Below, one piece after another: positions 16,306 through 25,279 of a DNA stretch of 33,875 bases. This DNA comes from an uncultured Alphaproteobacteria bacterium (GTDB taxonomy: Bacteria; Pseudomonadota; Alphaproteobacteria; HIMB59; GCA-002718135), in NCBI GenBank assembly GCA_902573325.1, contig CACGJH010000013.1, forward strand, positions 1-33,875, in the 5' to 3' direction. How positions within the stretch are numbered: position 1 is the stretch's first letter; every line of letters begins with the position of its first letter. The notes below the pieces were generated by a model. The model worked only from the letters and a program-made list of their open reading frames with translations. It was not told where the DNA came from and ran no database searches. The position numbers and the translations under genes are program-made.

Positions 16306-17388
16306 GTGTCTCAACAAAATGTAAAGATGATTAATTTAGCACATGATATTGCTAAAAAAAAATTTGGAAAAACTTTCCCCAATCCCACAGTGGGATGTGT
16401 AATTGCAAAAAATTCAAAAATAATTTCTAAAGCTGTAACGAATAAATCTGGAAGGCCTCATGCCGAAGAAATAGCTTTAGCTAAAGCTGGTCATAAAGCT
16501 AAAGGAGCTTCAATGTATGTTACTTTAGAACCATGTTTTCATAGTTCAAAAGATGGATCATGCACTGATCAAATATTAAGATCAGGAATTAAAGAAATAT
16601 TTATATCTGCGGCTGATCCAGATGTTAGAACTAATTATAAAAGTATTAAAAAGTTAAAAAAAAATAATGTAATTGTAAATGTAGGTTTAGAAAAGAATAG
16701 AACATATAATTTAAATAAATTTTTTTTTAAAAGTGTTTTAAAGAAAAAACCATTTACAAAAGTCAAAATTGCAACTTCTACAGATGAAAAAATTGCATGG
16801 CATGATTATAAAAGTAAATGGATATCTAATAAATCAAGTAGAGAATATGCACATAAGTTAAGATCAATGAGTCAAGCTATTTTAACTACTTCAAAAACCG
16901 TATTAAAAGATGATCCAAGATTAACGATAAGATTTAAAAAAACTTTAGAGCAACACATTCCAATTATAATAATTGATAATAATCTAAAAATACCAATGAA
17001 ATCAAAATTATTAAGAGATATATCTAAAAAAAGAATTATTATTTTTACTTCTAAAAAAAATAAAAAATCTGAAAATTTAATTAAATTAGGATGTGAAATT
17101 ATTTTTTGTAAATTAAATAAAAACAAAAAACTAAATTTAAAAAATATTTTTAGTAAAATATACTCATTAAAAATATCAGATTTATTAGTTGAAGCAGGGG
17201 GTATTTTTTTTACAGAATTATTAAATAATAATTTGGTAGACGAAATACATTTATTTAAATCCAAAATTATTATAGGAAAACATGGTAAACCAGCAATTGT
17301 TGGAAAAAAACTGGGTCAATTAAATTTATTTTTAAATGAAAGAAAAAAATTCAAAGACGACATATATACAAATTATCAGGTAAATTAA
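16306..17388 (+). CDS. ribD: Bifunctional riboflavin deaminase/reductase RibD
   Basis: RibD deaminates and then reduces the pyrimidine intermediate of riboflavin synthesis. The 360-residue protein has an N-terminal zinc deaminase domain with His52 and Glu54 in HAEE and Cys77 and Cys86 as the other zinc ligands. A C-terminal reductase domain contains KIATSTDEKIA and TVLKDDPRLTIR. I accept the GTG start at 16306; an ATG at 16327 would remove seven residues before the first helix. Lysine-rich stretches make the reductase domain diverged. Its stop overlaps the ribE start by one base. Confidence 0.92.
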   Translation: MSQQNVKMINLAHDIAKKKFGKTFPNPTVGCVIAKNSKIISKAVTNKSGRPHAEEIALAKAGHKAKGASMYVTLEPCFHSSKDGSCTDQILRSGIKEIFISAADPDVRTNYKSIKKLKKNNVIVNVGLEKNRTYNLNKFFFKSVLKKKPFTKVKIATSTDEKIAWHDYKSKWISNKSSREYAHKLRSMSQAILTTSKTVLKDDPRLTIRFKKTLEQHIPIIIIDNNLKIPMKSKLLRDISKKRIIIFTSKKNKKSENLIKLGCEIIFCKLNKNKKLNLKNIFSKIYSLKISDLLVEAGGIFFTELLNNNLVDEIHLFKSKIIIGKHGKPAIVGKKLGQLNLFLNERKKFKDDIYTNYQVN

Positions 17389-17978
17389 TGTTTACGGGTA
17401 TTATTCAAGATTTAGGAACAATAAAAAACAAAGATGTTGGACTTTACCAAATATCTACAAATCTTGATTTGAGTAATTGTAAGGAAGGGGCTTCAATTTC
17501 TTGTAATGGAGTTTGTCTTACAGCAAAAAATATAACTCCATCAAATAACAATTCATTTAGTTTTGATGTGAACATAGGAGAAGAAACCTTGCAAAGAACA
17601 AATCTAGCTAATTCTATTTTAAAAAATGAAAAAATTAATTTAGAAAAATCACTTCAGATAGGTGATGAAATCAGTGGTCACTTTGTTTATGGTCATGTTG
17701 ACACCACGACTATTGTCAGTGAAATTTTAGAACTTGAAAATAGCTGGGAATATCATTTTGAAAAAAAATTTAATAAAAATAATAGTTTTATTGTAGAAAA
17801 GGGATCTATTTCAATAAATGGTATTTCTTTAACAGTAGCAAAAGTAGAAAATAATACATTTATGATTTCTGTAATAGACCATACGTTTAATCATACTAAT
17901 TTAAAATATTTAAATAAAAGTGATCAAGTTAATATTGAATTTGATTATCTTGCACGTTTTATTCTTAGCAATGAATAA
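17388..17978 (+). CDS. ribE: Riboflavin synthase alpha subunit (RibE)
   Basis: This enzyme dismutates two 6,7-dimethyl-8-ribityllumazine molecules to riboflavin. The 196-residue protein starts with the invariant MFTGII and has two lumazine-binding repeats. The first carries SISCNGVCLTAKNI and the second SISINGISLTVAKV. GHFVYGHVDTT lies between them. It overlaps ribD by one base and ribBX by 8 bases within a coupled riboflavin operon. Confidence 0.95.
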   Translation: MFTGIIQDLGTIKNKDVGLYQISTNLDLSNCKEGASISCNGVCLTAKNITPSNNNSFSFDVNIGEETLQRTNLANSILKNEKINLEKSLQIGDEISGHFVYGHVDTTTIVSEILELENSWEYHFEKKFNKNNSFIVEKGSISINGISLTVAKVENNTFMISVIDHTFNHTNLKYLNKSDQVNIEFDYLARFILSNE

Positions 17979-19074
17979 AGATAATATTGAAGAGCATCTA
18001 TCTTCTATTGAAGATATTATTGAAGATGCAAGAAATGGAAAAATGTATATTCTTGTTGATGATCCTGATAGAGAAAATGAAGGTGATCTAATCATTCCTG
18101 CTCAATATGCTAACCCGCAAGCTATTAATTTTATGGCAAAACATGGAAGAGGATTAATTTGTTTAGCTTTAACTAAGGAAAGAATAGAAGAATTGGAACT
18201 TCCCTTAATGAATCCAAGTAACATAAAAAATGATTTAACTGCATTTACTGTCTCAATTGAGGCAAAAGAAGGAGTGACTACTGGAATATCTGCAGCTGAT
18301 AGAGCCCATACTATATCAGTAGCTGTAAACAATAATAAAAACAAAAACGATCTTGTTTATCCTGGGCACGTTTTTCCTCTTATGGCTTGGGATGGTGGAG
18401 TATTAGTACGTGCTGGTCATACAGAAGCAGCAGTTGATATTTCAAAACTAGCAGATCTAAATCCTTCTGGTGTTATTTGTGAAATAATGAGCGAAGATGG
18501 CTCTATGGCGAGATTACCAGAAATTATCAAGTTTGCAAAATTACATAATTTAAAAGTAGGTACTGTTAGTGATTTAATTAAATTTAGACTTAAAAAAACT
18601 AAAATTGTCGAACAGATCTCCGAAAGACCATTTGAAAGTGAGATGGGGTCACACTTTACTCTAAAAGTTTTTCAAAATACTATTTCCGGTGAAAAACATT
18701 ACGCTCTAGTAAAAAACCTAAGTGATGTAAATGAACCTGTACTTGTTAGAATGCACAGATTGGATGTAACAAAGGATATATTTGAAGAAAAAAATATTTT
18801 TGGAAGTGAAATTAAGTCTGCCTTTCAGCTTATAGAGATGAATGGATCTGGAGCTATAGTTTTAATAAATAGTGATATGTCACCAAATATACTTAAAACT
18901 TTCAACAAAAGAAAAAGATCAAAAAATAAATTAGAACTAAGAGAATATGGTGTAGGTGCTCAGATTTTATCATTACTTCAAATAAATAAAATTATATTAT
19001 TAACAAATAGTAAGAAAAGAATTATTGCCTTAGATGGATTTAAAATTGAAATAGTTGATCAGAGAAAAATATGA
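17971..19074 (+). CDS. ribBX: DHBP synthase fused to a degenerate GTP cyclohydrolase II domain (RibBX type)
   Basis: The first ~205 residues are 3,4-dihydroxy-2-butanone 4-phosphate synthase with intact DRENEGD, HGRGLICLAL, GHVFPL and RAGHTEA motifs. The last ~160 resemble GTP cyclohydrolase II and keep LREYGVGAQIL. They lack the three zinc cysteines: the region reads VRMHRLDVTKD and EIKSAFQL where RibA has C...RCDC. The GRGIGL segment is also absent. This matches RibBX proteins described in Proteobacteria, so only the first activity is expected. I start at 17971 (367 residues); an upstream ATG at 17920 lies deep inside ribE and adds 17 non-family residues. Confidence 0.9.
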   Translation: MNKDNIEEHLSSIEDIIEDARNGKMYILVDDPDRENEGDLIIPAQYANPQAINFMAKHGRGLICLALTKERIEELELPLMNPSNIKNDLTAFTVSIEAKEGVTTGISAADRAHTISVAVNNNKNKNDLVYPGHVFPLMAWDGGVLVRAGHTEAAVDISKLADLNPSGVICEIMSEDGSMARLPEIIKFAKLHNLKVGTVSDLIKFRLKKTKIVEQISERPFESEMGSHFTLKVFQNTISGEKHYALVKNLSDVNEPVLVRMHRLDVTKDIFEEKNIFGSEIKSAFQLIEMNGSGAIVLINSDMSPNILKTFNKRKRSKNKLELREYGVGAQILSLLQINKIILLTNSKKRIIALDGFKIEIVDQRKI

Positions 19075-19472
19075 ATAATAAAATTCTAGTTGTTTCAGCA
19101 AATTATTATAAAGATATATCAAAAAATCTTGAATTAGGTGCAATCAACACCCTTAAAGAAAATGGTTATGAATATGAAATTATTAATGCACCGGGTTGTT
19201 TCGAAATTCCCTATTTAATTAAAAAAAATATTGATAATTTTAAAGGATTTATTTCCTTAGGGTGTATTATAAAGGGTGAAACATATCATTTTGAAGTTAT
19301 CGCTAATGAAACTTCTAGAAAAATTATGGATTTATCTGTTGAGTTTAATGTTCCAATTGGATTTGGTATCTTAACTTGTTATGATTTAGAGCAAGCAATA
19401 ATAAGAAGTGATATTAATCAAAAAAATAAAGGTCAAGAAGCTGCATTTGCCTGTATAGAGTTATTGAAATAA
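19071..19472 (+). CDS. ribH: 6,7-dimethyl-8-ribityllumazine synthase
   Basis: Lumazine synthase joins the RibD product with dihydroxybutanone phosphate. The 133-residue protein is short but complete. It has INAPGCFEIPYL, the phosphate/active-site segment GCIIKGETYHFEVI with the catalytic His, and the FGILT strand. It overlaps ribBX by 4 nt. The cluster therefore contains ribD, ribE, ribBX and ribH but no active GTP cyclohydrolase II. Confidence 0.94.
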   Translation: MNNKILVVSANYYKDISKNLELGAINTLKENGYEYEIINAPGCFEIPYLIKKNIDNFKGFISLGCIIKGETYHFEVIANETSRKIMDLSVEFNVPIGFGILTCYDLEQAIIRSDINQKNKGQEAAFACIELLK

Positions 19473-19475
19473 AAA

Positions 19476-19946
19476 ATGCAAAATTATATCAAGTCACAAA
19501 CAAGGCTTGCATTTGTTCAATACATTTTTCAGAATGAATTCTTAAATATAGATTATTTAGAAAGCATTGATGATTTTCATAAGCATTTTTATGATACTAA
19601 TATTGCAATAATTGATGAGAAAAAAGAAACTAAACTTAAATTTAATAAAAATTTTTTAAATAGACTTTTTTCTAGTTTTAAAAATAATATTGATAAAAAA
19701 AAGATTACTGATGATTTAAATGGTTTTATTGATATTAATCGTAAATTTGAAAAATGGGATAATATTTTAAAATCAATAATATTTGCAATAATTGCAGAAT
19801 TATTAATTACTGAAAAAAATAAACTTAAAATTGTTTTTAATGATTATTTGAATATTAGTAAAAGTCTTGTTTCTCAAAAAGAGACTAAATTAATTAATGC
19901 TATAATTCAAAAATATATAGATAAAAATGAAATTATTAAAAAGTAA
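19476..19946 (+). CDS. nusB: Transcription antitermination factor NusB
   Basis: NusB binds boxA RNA with NusE and supports rRNA transcription antitermination. The 156-residue, all-helical protein has the family start SQTRLAFVQYIFQNEF. Its C-terminal half (WDNILKSIIFAIIAELL and NDYLNISKSLVSQKETKLINAI) matches the usual FVNGVLD-type region only loosely. The identification rests on these stretches plus the conserved ribH-nusB-thiL order. It lies 3 nt after ribH and overlaps thiL by 20 nt. Confidence 0.85.
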   Translation: MQNYIKSQTRLAFVQYIFQNEFLNIDYLESIDDFHKHFYDTNIAIIDEKKETKLKFNKNFLNRLFSSFKNNIDKKKITDDLNGFIDINRKFEKWDNILKSIIFAIIAELLITEKNKLKIVFNDYLNISKSLVSQKETKLINAIIQKYIDKNEIIKK

Positions 19947-20907
19947 TTTATCTGAAAAATTAATAATTAATAAATATTTAAAAAAATTAAATTTTAAAAA
20001 AAAGGGAACATTTAATTTTGAAAATGATGGAGCATATTTAGAATTAAGAAATAAAAATTACAAACTTACTGTTACGACTGATAGCATTTCTGAGGATTTA
20101 GATTTTTTTTCTTATGACGATCCCAAATCAATAGCTCAAAAAATCACAACAGTAAATTTATCTGACACATTTGCTATGGGAGCTTTACCCCATTCTTATC
20201 TTTTAAATTTACATTTACCAAATCATATTAATGAAAACTGGTTAAATTCATTTTCAAATCATTTAAAGAAAATACAAAATAAATATGGGTTTTATCTTTT
20301 GGGAGGTGATTTATCAAAATCAAATAAACTTATTGTTTCTTCAACTTTTTTTGGATCCATAAAAAAGAAATTAGAAATATTTCAAAGTAAATTTAATTTA
20401 TACGATGATATTTTAATAACAGGCAATATCGGTGAGTCAAAGATTGGTTTAGAAATTTTAAAAAAAAAATATTCATCAGATATAAATTTAAATCAATATT
20501 TTATTAATAAATACTTATATCCTAACCCTTGTGATCTTGGGCCATTGATTACAAATTATGTAAATTCAATGAAAGATATTTCTGATGGTCTTATTGGAGA
20601 TTTAACTGATATGTTAAATGATAAATATGGTGCATTAATTAATGTAAATAAAATTCCATTGAGTGTTAAAACAAAAAAAATTCTCAACAATCAAAATAAT
20701 TTTAGATTAGTCGACCTTCTAAATGCTGGTGATGATTATGAACTGATAATTATATCAAGTCAAAAAAATAGAAATAAAATTTTTAATATTGCTAAAAAAA
20801 ATAATATTAATGTTACTTTGATAGGAAAAATAATAAGTGAAAAAGGAATTCATTTCGATTCACATTTAGACATGAAGAATATCAAGAAATTTGATCATTT
20901 CTCCTAA
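19927..20907 (+). CDS. thiL: Thiamine-monophosphate kinase
   Basis: ThiL phosphorylates thiamine monophosphate to the active cofactor thiamine pyrophosphate. The 326-residue protein shows VTTDSISEDLDFF (metal and nucleotide binding), VNLSDTFAMGALP, LLGGDLSKS, MKDISDGLIGDL and NAGDDYELI, in the usual order of the AIR-synthase-like fold. The start lies within nusB, with no better start downstream. It is the last gene before the 57-bp gap containing the hppA leader. Confidence 0.93.
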   Translation: MKLLKSNLSEKLIINKYLKKLNFKKKGTFNFENDGAYLELRNKNYKLTVTTDSISEDLDFFSYDDPKSIAQKITTVNLSDTFAMGALPHSYLLNLHLPNHINENWLNSFSNHLKKIQNKYGFYLLGGDLSKSNKLIVSSTFFGSIKKKLEIFQSKFNLYDDILITGNIGESKIGLEILKKKYSSDINLNQYFINKYLYPNPCDLGPLITNYVNSMKDISDGLIGDLTDMLNDKYGALINVNKIPLSVKTKKILNNQNNFRLVDLLNAGDDYELIIISSQKNRNKIFNIAKKNNINVTLIGKIISEKGIHFDSHLDMKNIKKFDHFS

Positions 20908-20952
20908 AAACTTGATTTTTTCTATAGTTTCTGACATATCACCCAAAATTTT

Positions 20953-20958
20953 AAGGAG
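20953..20958 (+). promoter_or_regulatory. Strong Shine-Dalgarno of hppA
   Basis: AAGGAG lies 6 nt before the hppA ATG. The surrounding TAAGGAGTTTT is identical to the leader of the proteorhodopsin gene. A TATAGT at 20923-20928 could be a -10 box, but no convincing -35 is seen. Confidence 0.75.
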
Positions 20959-20964
20959 TTTTCA

Positions 20965-23070
20965 ATGACAACACTGCAGGTATTAATTGTTTTATGCGGT
21001 CTAGCAGCCGTACTATATGGTCTAGTAACATCTAGACAAATTTTATCACTTGGTTCGGGAAATGATAAAATGCAAGAAATTGCTGGCGCAATTCAAGAAG
21101 GTGCTAGAGCTTATTTGAACAGACAGTACATGACAATAGCAATTGTAGGGGTTGTTATTTTTGCTCTTATATGGATCGTTTTTGATTTGGCGTCCGGAAT
21201 TGGCTTTTTAATTGGAGCATTTTTTTCTGGTGCTGCAGGTTATGTTGGAATGAATATATCGGTTAGATCTAACGTTCGTACAACGCATGCTGCAAGTAAT
21301 AGCTTAGCCGAAGGTTTATCAGTATCTTTTAAAGCAGGTGCTGTAACTGGAATGCTAGTTGCAGGATTTGCACTACTTTCTATTGCTATTTTTTATTTTG
21401 TTTTGCACAACTCTGGTTCATTTCCTGGTAGAGAAATTGTGGCTCCTTTAGTCTCTCTAGGATTTGGCGCATCATTAATTTCAATATTTGCAAGATTAGG
21501 TGGGGGTATTTTTACTAAGGGTGCTGACGTTGGAGCAGATTTAGTTGGTAAAGTCGAGGCTGGTATTCCCGAAGATGATCCAAGAAATCCTGCTGTTATC
21601 GCAGATAACGTTGGCGATAATGTTGGTGATTGTGCTGGAATGGCAGCAGATCTTTTTGAAACCTATGTTGTTACAGTTGTAGCTACAATGGTTTTAGCAT
21701 CAATTTTTTTCATAGAAAATTCTTATACAATGATGATATTTCCACTAGCTATTGCAGGAGTGTGCGCATTAACAAGTATAATTGGTACTTATTTTGTAAG
21801 ACTTGGTAAAAATAATAATATTATGGCAGCACTTTACCGAGGCTTTGCAGTGTCAGCTATTTTATCAGCTGTATTATTATACTTTGTAACTGATTATATA
21901 GTCGGATTAAATAGTATTTTGGTTGTTGAAGGAACATCTACTCAATTTACTGGAATGTCACTTTTTATTTGTGGTTTACTAGGCCTGATTATTACAGGTT
22001 TAATAATATGGGTTACTGAATATTATACTGGAACTAATTACAGACCAGTTCAAAGTATCGCGCAATCATCAACAACCGGTCATGGAACTAATGTAATTCA
22101 AGGTCTTGCAATAAGTTTGGAAGCTACTGCTTTACCTGCCTTGATTATAGTTGCAGGTATAATTTCAACTTATTCTCTTGCTGGATTATTTGGTATCGCA
22201 ATTGCAGTTACAACTATGTTAGCTTTAGCTGGAATGGTAGTTGCTTTAGATGCTTATGGGCCAGTAACTGATAACGCGGGTGGAATAGCCGAAATGTCAA
22301 ACTTAGATGAAAATGTTAGAAAAACAACTGATGCACTTGATGCTGTAGGAAACACCACTAAAGCAGTAACTAAAGGATACGCAATTGGTTCAGCAGGTTT
22401 AGGCGCTTTAGTTTTGTTTGCGGCATACACAGAAGATCTTGATCATTTTGCAAAAGATGCAAGTAGTCCTTTATACGGGATTGAAGTATCATTTGATCTA
22501 TCAAATCCTTACGTTGTAGTTGGATTACTTTTGGGGGGATTATTACCTTTCTTATTTGGAGCATTGAGTATGACAGCAGTTGGAAGAGCAGCTGGATCAG
22601 TTGTGTTAGAAGTTAGAAGGCAGTTTAAAGAAATTCCTGGAATTATGGAAGGAAAGGGTAAACCAGAATATGGAACTTGTGTTGATATCCTTACAAAATC
22701 TGCAATTAAAGAAATGATAATTCCTTCTATGTTACCTGTATTATCTCCTATAGTTGTATATTTCGTCATTCTATTCATTGCTGGCCAATCAGCAGCATTA
22801 TCTTGTCTAGGAGCATTGTTACTCGGAGTTATTATAACAGGTTTGTTTGTGGCAATAAGTATGACTGCAGGCGGTGGAGCTTGGGATAATGCAAAAAAAT
22901 ATATTGAAGATGGAAATCATGGAGGAAAAGGGAGTGAGGCTCATAAAGCAGCTGTTACTGGAGACACAGTAGGAGATCCCTATAAAGATACTGCAGGACC
23001 AGCTGTAAATCCAATGATTAAAATAACTAATATTGTCGCTCTGTTACTTTTAGCAGCTATATCATTATAA
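20965..23070 (+). CDS. hppA: Membrane-bound H+-translocating pyrophosphatase, K+-independent type
   Basis: This inner-membrane pump couples pyrophosphate hydrolysis to proton export. The 701-residue protein is mostly membrane helices. The substrate-site stretch runs from [21 protein letters not shown] to [18 protein letters not shown], and a second acidic cluster is [19 protein letters not shown]. The subclass motif [15 protein letters not shown] has Lys466 and Thr469, as in K+-independent enzymes (the K+-dependent class has Ala at the first position). It has its own leader with a strong Shine-Dalgarno. Its stop is 2 bp from the stop of the convergent bamE. Confidence 0.96.
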   Translation: MTTLQVLIVLCGLAAVLYGLVTSRQILSLGSGNDKMQEIAGAIQEGARAYLNRQYMTIAIVGVVIFALIWIVFDLASGIGFLIGAFFSGAAGYVGMNISVRSNVRTTHAASNSLAEGLSVSFKAGAVTGMLVAGFALLSIAIFYFVLHNSGSFPGREIVAPLVSLGFGASLISIFARLGGGIFTKGADVGADLVGKVEAGIPEDDPRNPAVIADNVGDNVGDCAGMAADLFETYVVTVVATMVLASIFFIENSYTMMIFPLAIAGVCALTSIIGTYFVRLGKNNNIMAALYRGFAVSAILSAVLLYFVTDYIVGLNSILVVEGTSTQFTGMSLFICGLLGLIITGLIIWVTEYYTGTNYRPVQSIAQSSTTGHGTNVIQGLAISLEATALPALIIVAGIISTYSLAGLFGIAIAVTTMLALAGMVVALDAYGPVTDNAGGIAEMSNLDENVRKTTDALDAVGNTTKAVTKGYAIGSAGLGALVLFAAYTEDLDHFAKDASSPLYGIEVSFDLSNPYVVVGLLLGGLLPFLFGALSMTAVGRAAGSVVLEVRRQFKEIPGIMEGKGKPEYGTCVDILTKSAIKEMIIPSMLPVLSPIVVYFVILFIAGQSAALSCLGALLLGVIITGLFVAISMTAGGGAWDNAKKYIEDGNHGGKGSEAHKAAVTGDTVGDPYKDTAGPAVNPMIKITNIVALLLLAAISL

Positions 23071-23072
23071 AA

Positions 23073-23501
23073 TTAAGGAGTAGTTGGTAATTCTTGTTGG
23101 GTTCCAACTCCTCCAAAAATTTTCTCTAGCAATCCTCTCTTTACAATTTCATTTGTAGTTTTATCTTTTGAAAATTTAACACTTTCAATTTCTTTAGTGT
23201 TAAAGACATTTGACTCTATTATTTGATTGTTTTCATCAATTTTAAAAACAAAAACATAACTATATTTTATTTTTTTTTTGAAAATTGATTTTTTTTCACT
23301 TTTTTCTGAAAAATAATAAAATTTATTTTCTATTGGATCAATGTAGCTTGGATTTCCAAGCTTACTGATTAATTTTTCTTTATCTTTAAAATTTATATCA
23401 TTTAATACATCTTCATTTAATATTTTTCCAGAATAGGTAGTTTTATATGAACAGTTTGATATAATTAAAATAAAGCATATATAAAAAAAAATTTTAATCA
23501 T
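23073..23501 (-). CDS. bamE: Outer-membrane assembly lipoprotein BamE (SmpA/OmlA family)
   Basis: BamE is a small lipoprotein of the complex that inserts outer-membrane proteins. The 142-residue precursor has a lipoprotein signal with Cys17 after LIIS. Family-like segments are VLNDINFKDKEKLISKLGNPSYID, YYFSE and YSYVFVFKIDENNQI. The C-terminal part, with a short proline/threonine end, is specific to this lineage. Only 3 bp separate its start from that of the divergent bc1 chaperone, and 2 bp its stop from that of hppA. Its promoter must therefore lie inside the neighbouring gene. Confidence 0.88.
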   Translation of the reverse strand: MIKIFFYICFILIISNCSYKTTYSGKILNEDVLNDINFKDKEKLISKLGNPSYIDPIENKFYYFSEKSEKKSIFKKKIKYSYVFVFKIDENNQIIESNVFNTKEIESVKFSKDKTTNEIVKRGLLEKIFGGVGTQQELPTTP

Positions 23502-23504
23502 TAA

Positions 23505-23996
23505 ATGTTTCTACAATATTTTAATAAAAAAGAAAATAAAGATCAAGCTATAGCAAATGATCAATATAAAAAAATCCTTACCGAAAGTAGCTTATTCTTA
23601 AATGAAAACAATTTCTTTAAAGTAAAAGATTATAAGACATCATTTGAAATTGTTTCTATTTTTTTAATTATGTTTATACGAAAAAATCTTTTAGAAAATA
23701 ATAAAGATCTTTATCTTAAAGTTAATGAAAATTTAGTATCAATTTTTATTTCTGATATTGATGAATCATTAAGAGTGAAAGGTATTGGAGATATGTCTAT
23801 AGGTAAATATGTAAAATCATATGTAAAGAAATTTTATTTTAGGATAAGTAAATTTCCAAAAGATAATAATGTTTATAAAAATGAAAGTTTTATAGAATAC
23901 CTTAAAATTACTGATTTAATTAAAAATGATGATTATATTAATGTTTCAAGAAAATTTCAGGATAAATTTACTAATTTTATTAACTCTTCAAAGTAA
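23505..23996 (+). CDS. Ubiquinol-cytochrome c chaperone (CBP3/UQCC1) family protein
   Basis: Proteins of this family assist assembly of cytochrome b and the bc1 complex in mitochondria and alphaproteobacteria. The 163-residue protein has the diagnostic stretch DIDESLRVKGIGDMSIGKYV near residues 85-104, followed by VKKFYFRI. The rest is helical and lysine-rich. It starts 3 bp from the divergent bamE. The usual next gene (DUF177/YceD) is not present; rpmF follows after 73 bp with no clear terminator. Confidence 0.85.
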   Translation: MFLQYFNKKENKDQAIANDQYKKILTESSLFLNENNFFKVKDYKTSFEIVSIFLIMFIRKNLLENNKDLYLKVNENLVSIFISDIDESLRVKGIGDMSIGKYVKSYVKKFYFRISKFPKDNNVYKNESFIEYLKITDLIKNDDYINVSRKFQDKFTNFINSSK

Positions 23997-24069
23997 TGAT
24001 GCAAATAATATTGAAAATTTATGCAAATTTGTCTTGAATTAATTTTAAAAACTAATAATTGAAAAAAAA

Positions 24070-24261
24070 ATGGCTGTTCCTAAAAGAAAAACAAGTGTTT
24101 CAAAAAGAAATATGAGAAGATCTCATGATTCTTTAAAAAAAATAAATGTTATCTTAGATAAAGATTCTGGCGAACCAAGATTATCTCATAAGATTGATTT
24201 ATCTACCGGGATGTACAAGGGTCGAGAAATTCTAAAAAAGAAAACAAAAGAAAATAATTAA
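24070..24261 (+). CDS. rpmF: 50S ribosomal protein L32
   Basis: This is a small protein of the large ribosomal subunit. The 63-residue sequence begins [20 protein letters not shown], the invariant L32 start. It lacks the C-terminal zinc cysteines of some L32 forms, as do most alphaproteobacterial versions. It lies 4 bp before plsX, matching the common rpmF-plsX pairing. The 73-bp upstream gap is A+T-rich; TAATAA near 24053 is only a weak -10 candidate. Confidence 0.96.
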   Translation: MAVPKRKTSVSKRNMRRSHDSLKKINVILDKDSGEPRLSHKIDLSTGMYKGREILKKKTKENN

Positions 24262-24265
24262 AATA

Positions 24266-25279
24266 ATGTCTGAAGGGCAAGTAAAGATTGCCATTGATGC
24301 AATGGGTGGTGAGAATAGTCCCTATAAAGTATTGAAAGGTGTCGAAATCTTCCTAAGGAAAGAGAAAAATACAAAAATAATTTTTTTTGGCGATGAAGCA
24401 TTGATCAATGAAACAATTAAAAAAAATAACTTAGAAATTTTTAACTTTGGTATTGAAAATACCTGCGAAATTATTTCTGATGAAGATTCCGTTAATACTA
24501 TTCTCCGCTCTAAAAAAAATAGTAGTATTTATAAAGGCTTAGAATTTGCAAAAAATAATGAGAACTCTGGTTTTGTTTCATCTGGAAGTACTGCTGCAAT
24601 TATGATTCTTTCTCGACTTCATATGGGAATGATTGAAGGAATTGATAGGCCGGCAATTTGTTCATTAGTTCCAAATAAAAAAAATTATTCACTTATGTTG
24701 GATTTAGGTGCAAATGTTGTTGTAAGTGGATCAAACCTTTTCCAATTTGCTTTAATGGGTTTTAGTTATTATTCAATTATAAATCAAAATCACAAACCAA
24801 AAATAGGTATTTTAAATATTGGAACAGAAAATAATAAAGGTTTGGAGTTTCTTCAAGAAGCAGCAAATTTAATTAATTCTAGTTTTTTAAAAGATTCATT
24901 TATAGGTTTTATAGAACCAAATAAAATTACATCCGGAGATTGTGATATTATAATTTCTGATGGTTATACTGGAAATATTATGCTTAAATCAGCTGAAGGT
25001 ATTTCAAATTTTATTACATCAAATTTAAGAGAAATTTTTAATAAATCGTTAATTAATAAAATCTCATATAAGCTAATTGAGAAAGATTTAATGAAACTAA
25101 AAGATCAGGTTAATCCAGACATTTACAATGGCGCAACCTTAATTGGTTTAAATGGTATTTCTGTCAAAAGTCATGGAAATGCTAATCCTATAGCTTTTAG
25201 TTATGCATTGAAACAGTGTCAAAATTTTATTACAAATGATCTTAATAAAAAAATTATTCAATCTATTAAAAATTTATAA
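24266..25279 (+). CDS. plsX: Phosphate acyltransferase PlsX
   Basis: PlsX makes acyl-phosphate from acyl-ACP for phospholipid synthesis. The 337-residue protein has the start motif IAIDAMGGENSP, then NSGFVSSGSTAAIM, LDLGANVVVS, IGILNIGTENNKG and CDIIISDGYTGNIMLKSAEG, all in order. Its stop codon overlaps the ihfA start by one base. In many bacteria fabH follows plsX directly; here it does not. Confidence 0.96.
   Translation: MSEGQVKIAIDAMGGENSPYKVLKGVEIFLRKEKNTKIIFFGDEALINETIKKNNLEIFNFGIENTCEIISDEDSVNTILRSKKNSSIYKGLEFAKNNENSGFVSSGSTAAIMILSRLHMGMIEGIDRPAICSLVPNKKNYSLMLDLGANVVVSGSNLFQFALMGFSYYSIINQNHKPKIGILNIGTENNKGLEFLQEAANLINSSFLKDSFIGFIEPNKITSGDCDIIISDGYTGNIMLKSAEGISNFITSNLREIFNKSLINKISYKLIEKDLMKLKDQVNPDIYNGATLIGLNGISVKSHGNANPIAFSYALKQCQNFITNDLNKKIIQSIKNL

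Noticed and set aside
17920-17970. Upstream start for RibBX inside ribE
   Set aside because: The extra 17 residues do not resemble the family, and the ATG at 17971 overlaps the ribE stop as expected for coupled genes.
24029-24059. Promoter for rpmF (TTGTCT with TAATAA/AATAAT)
   Set aside because: Spacing of 18-19 bp and poor -10 matches; not better than background in this composition.
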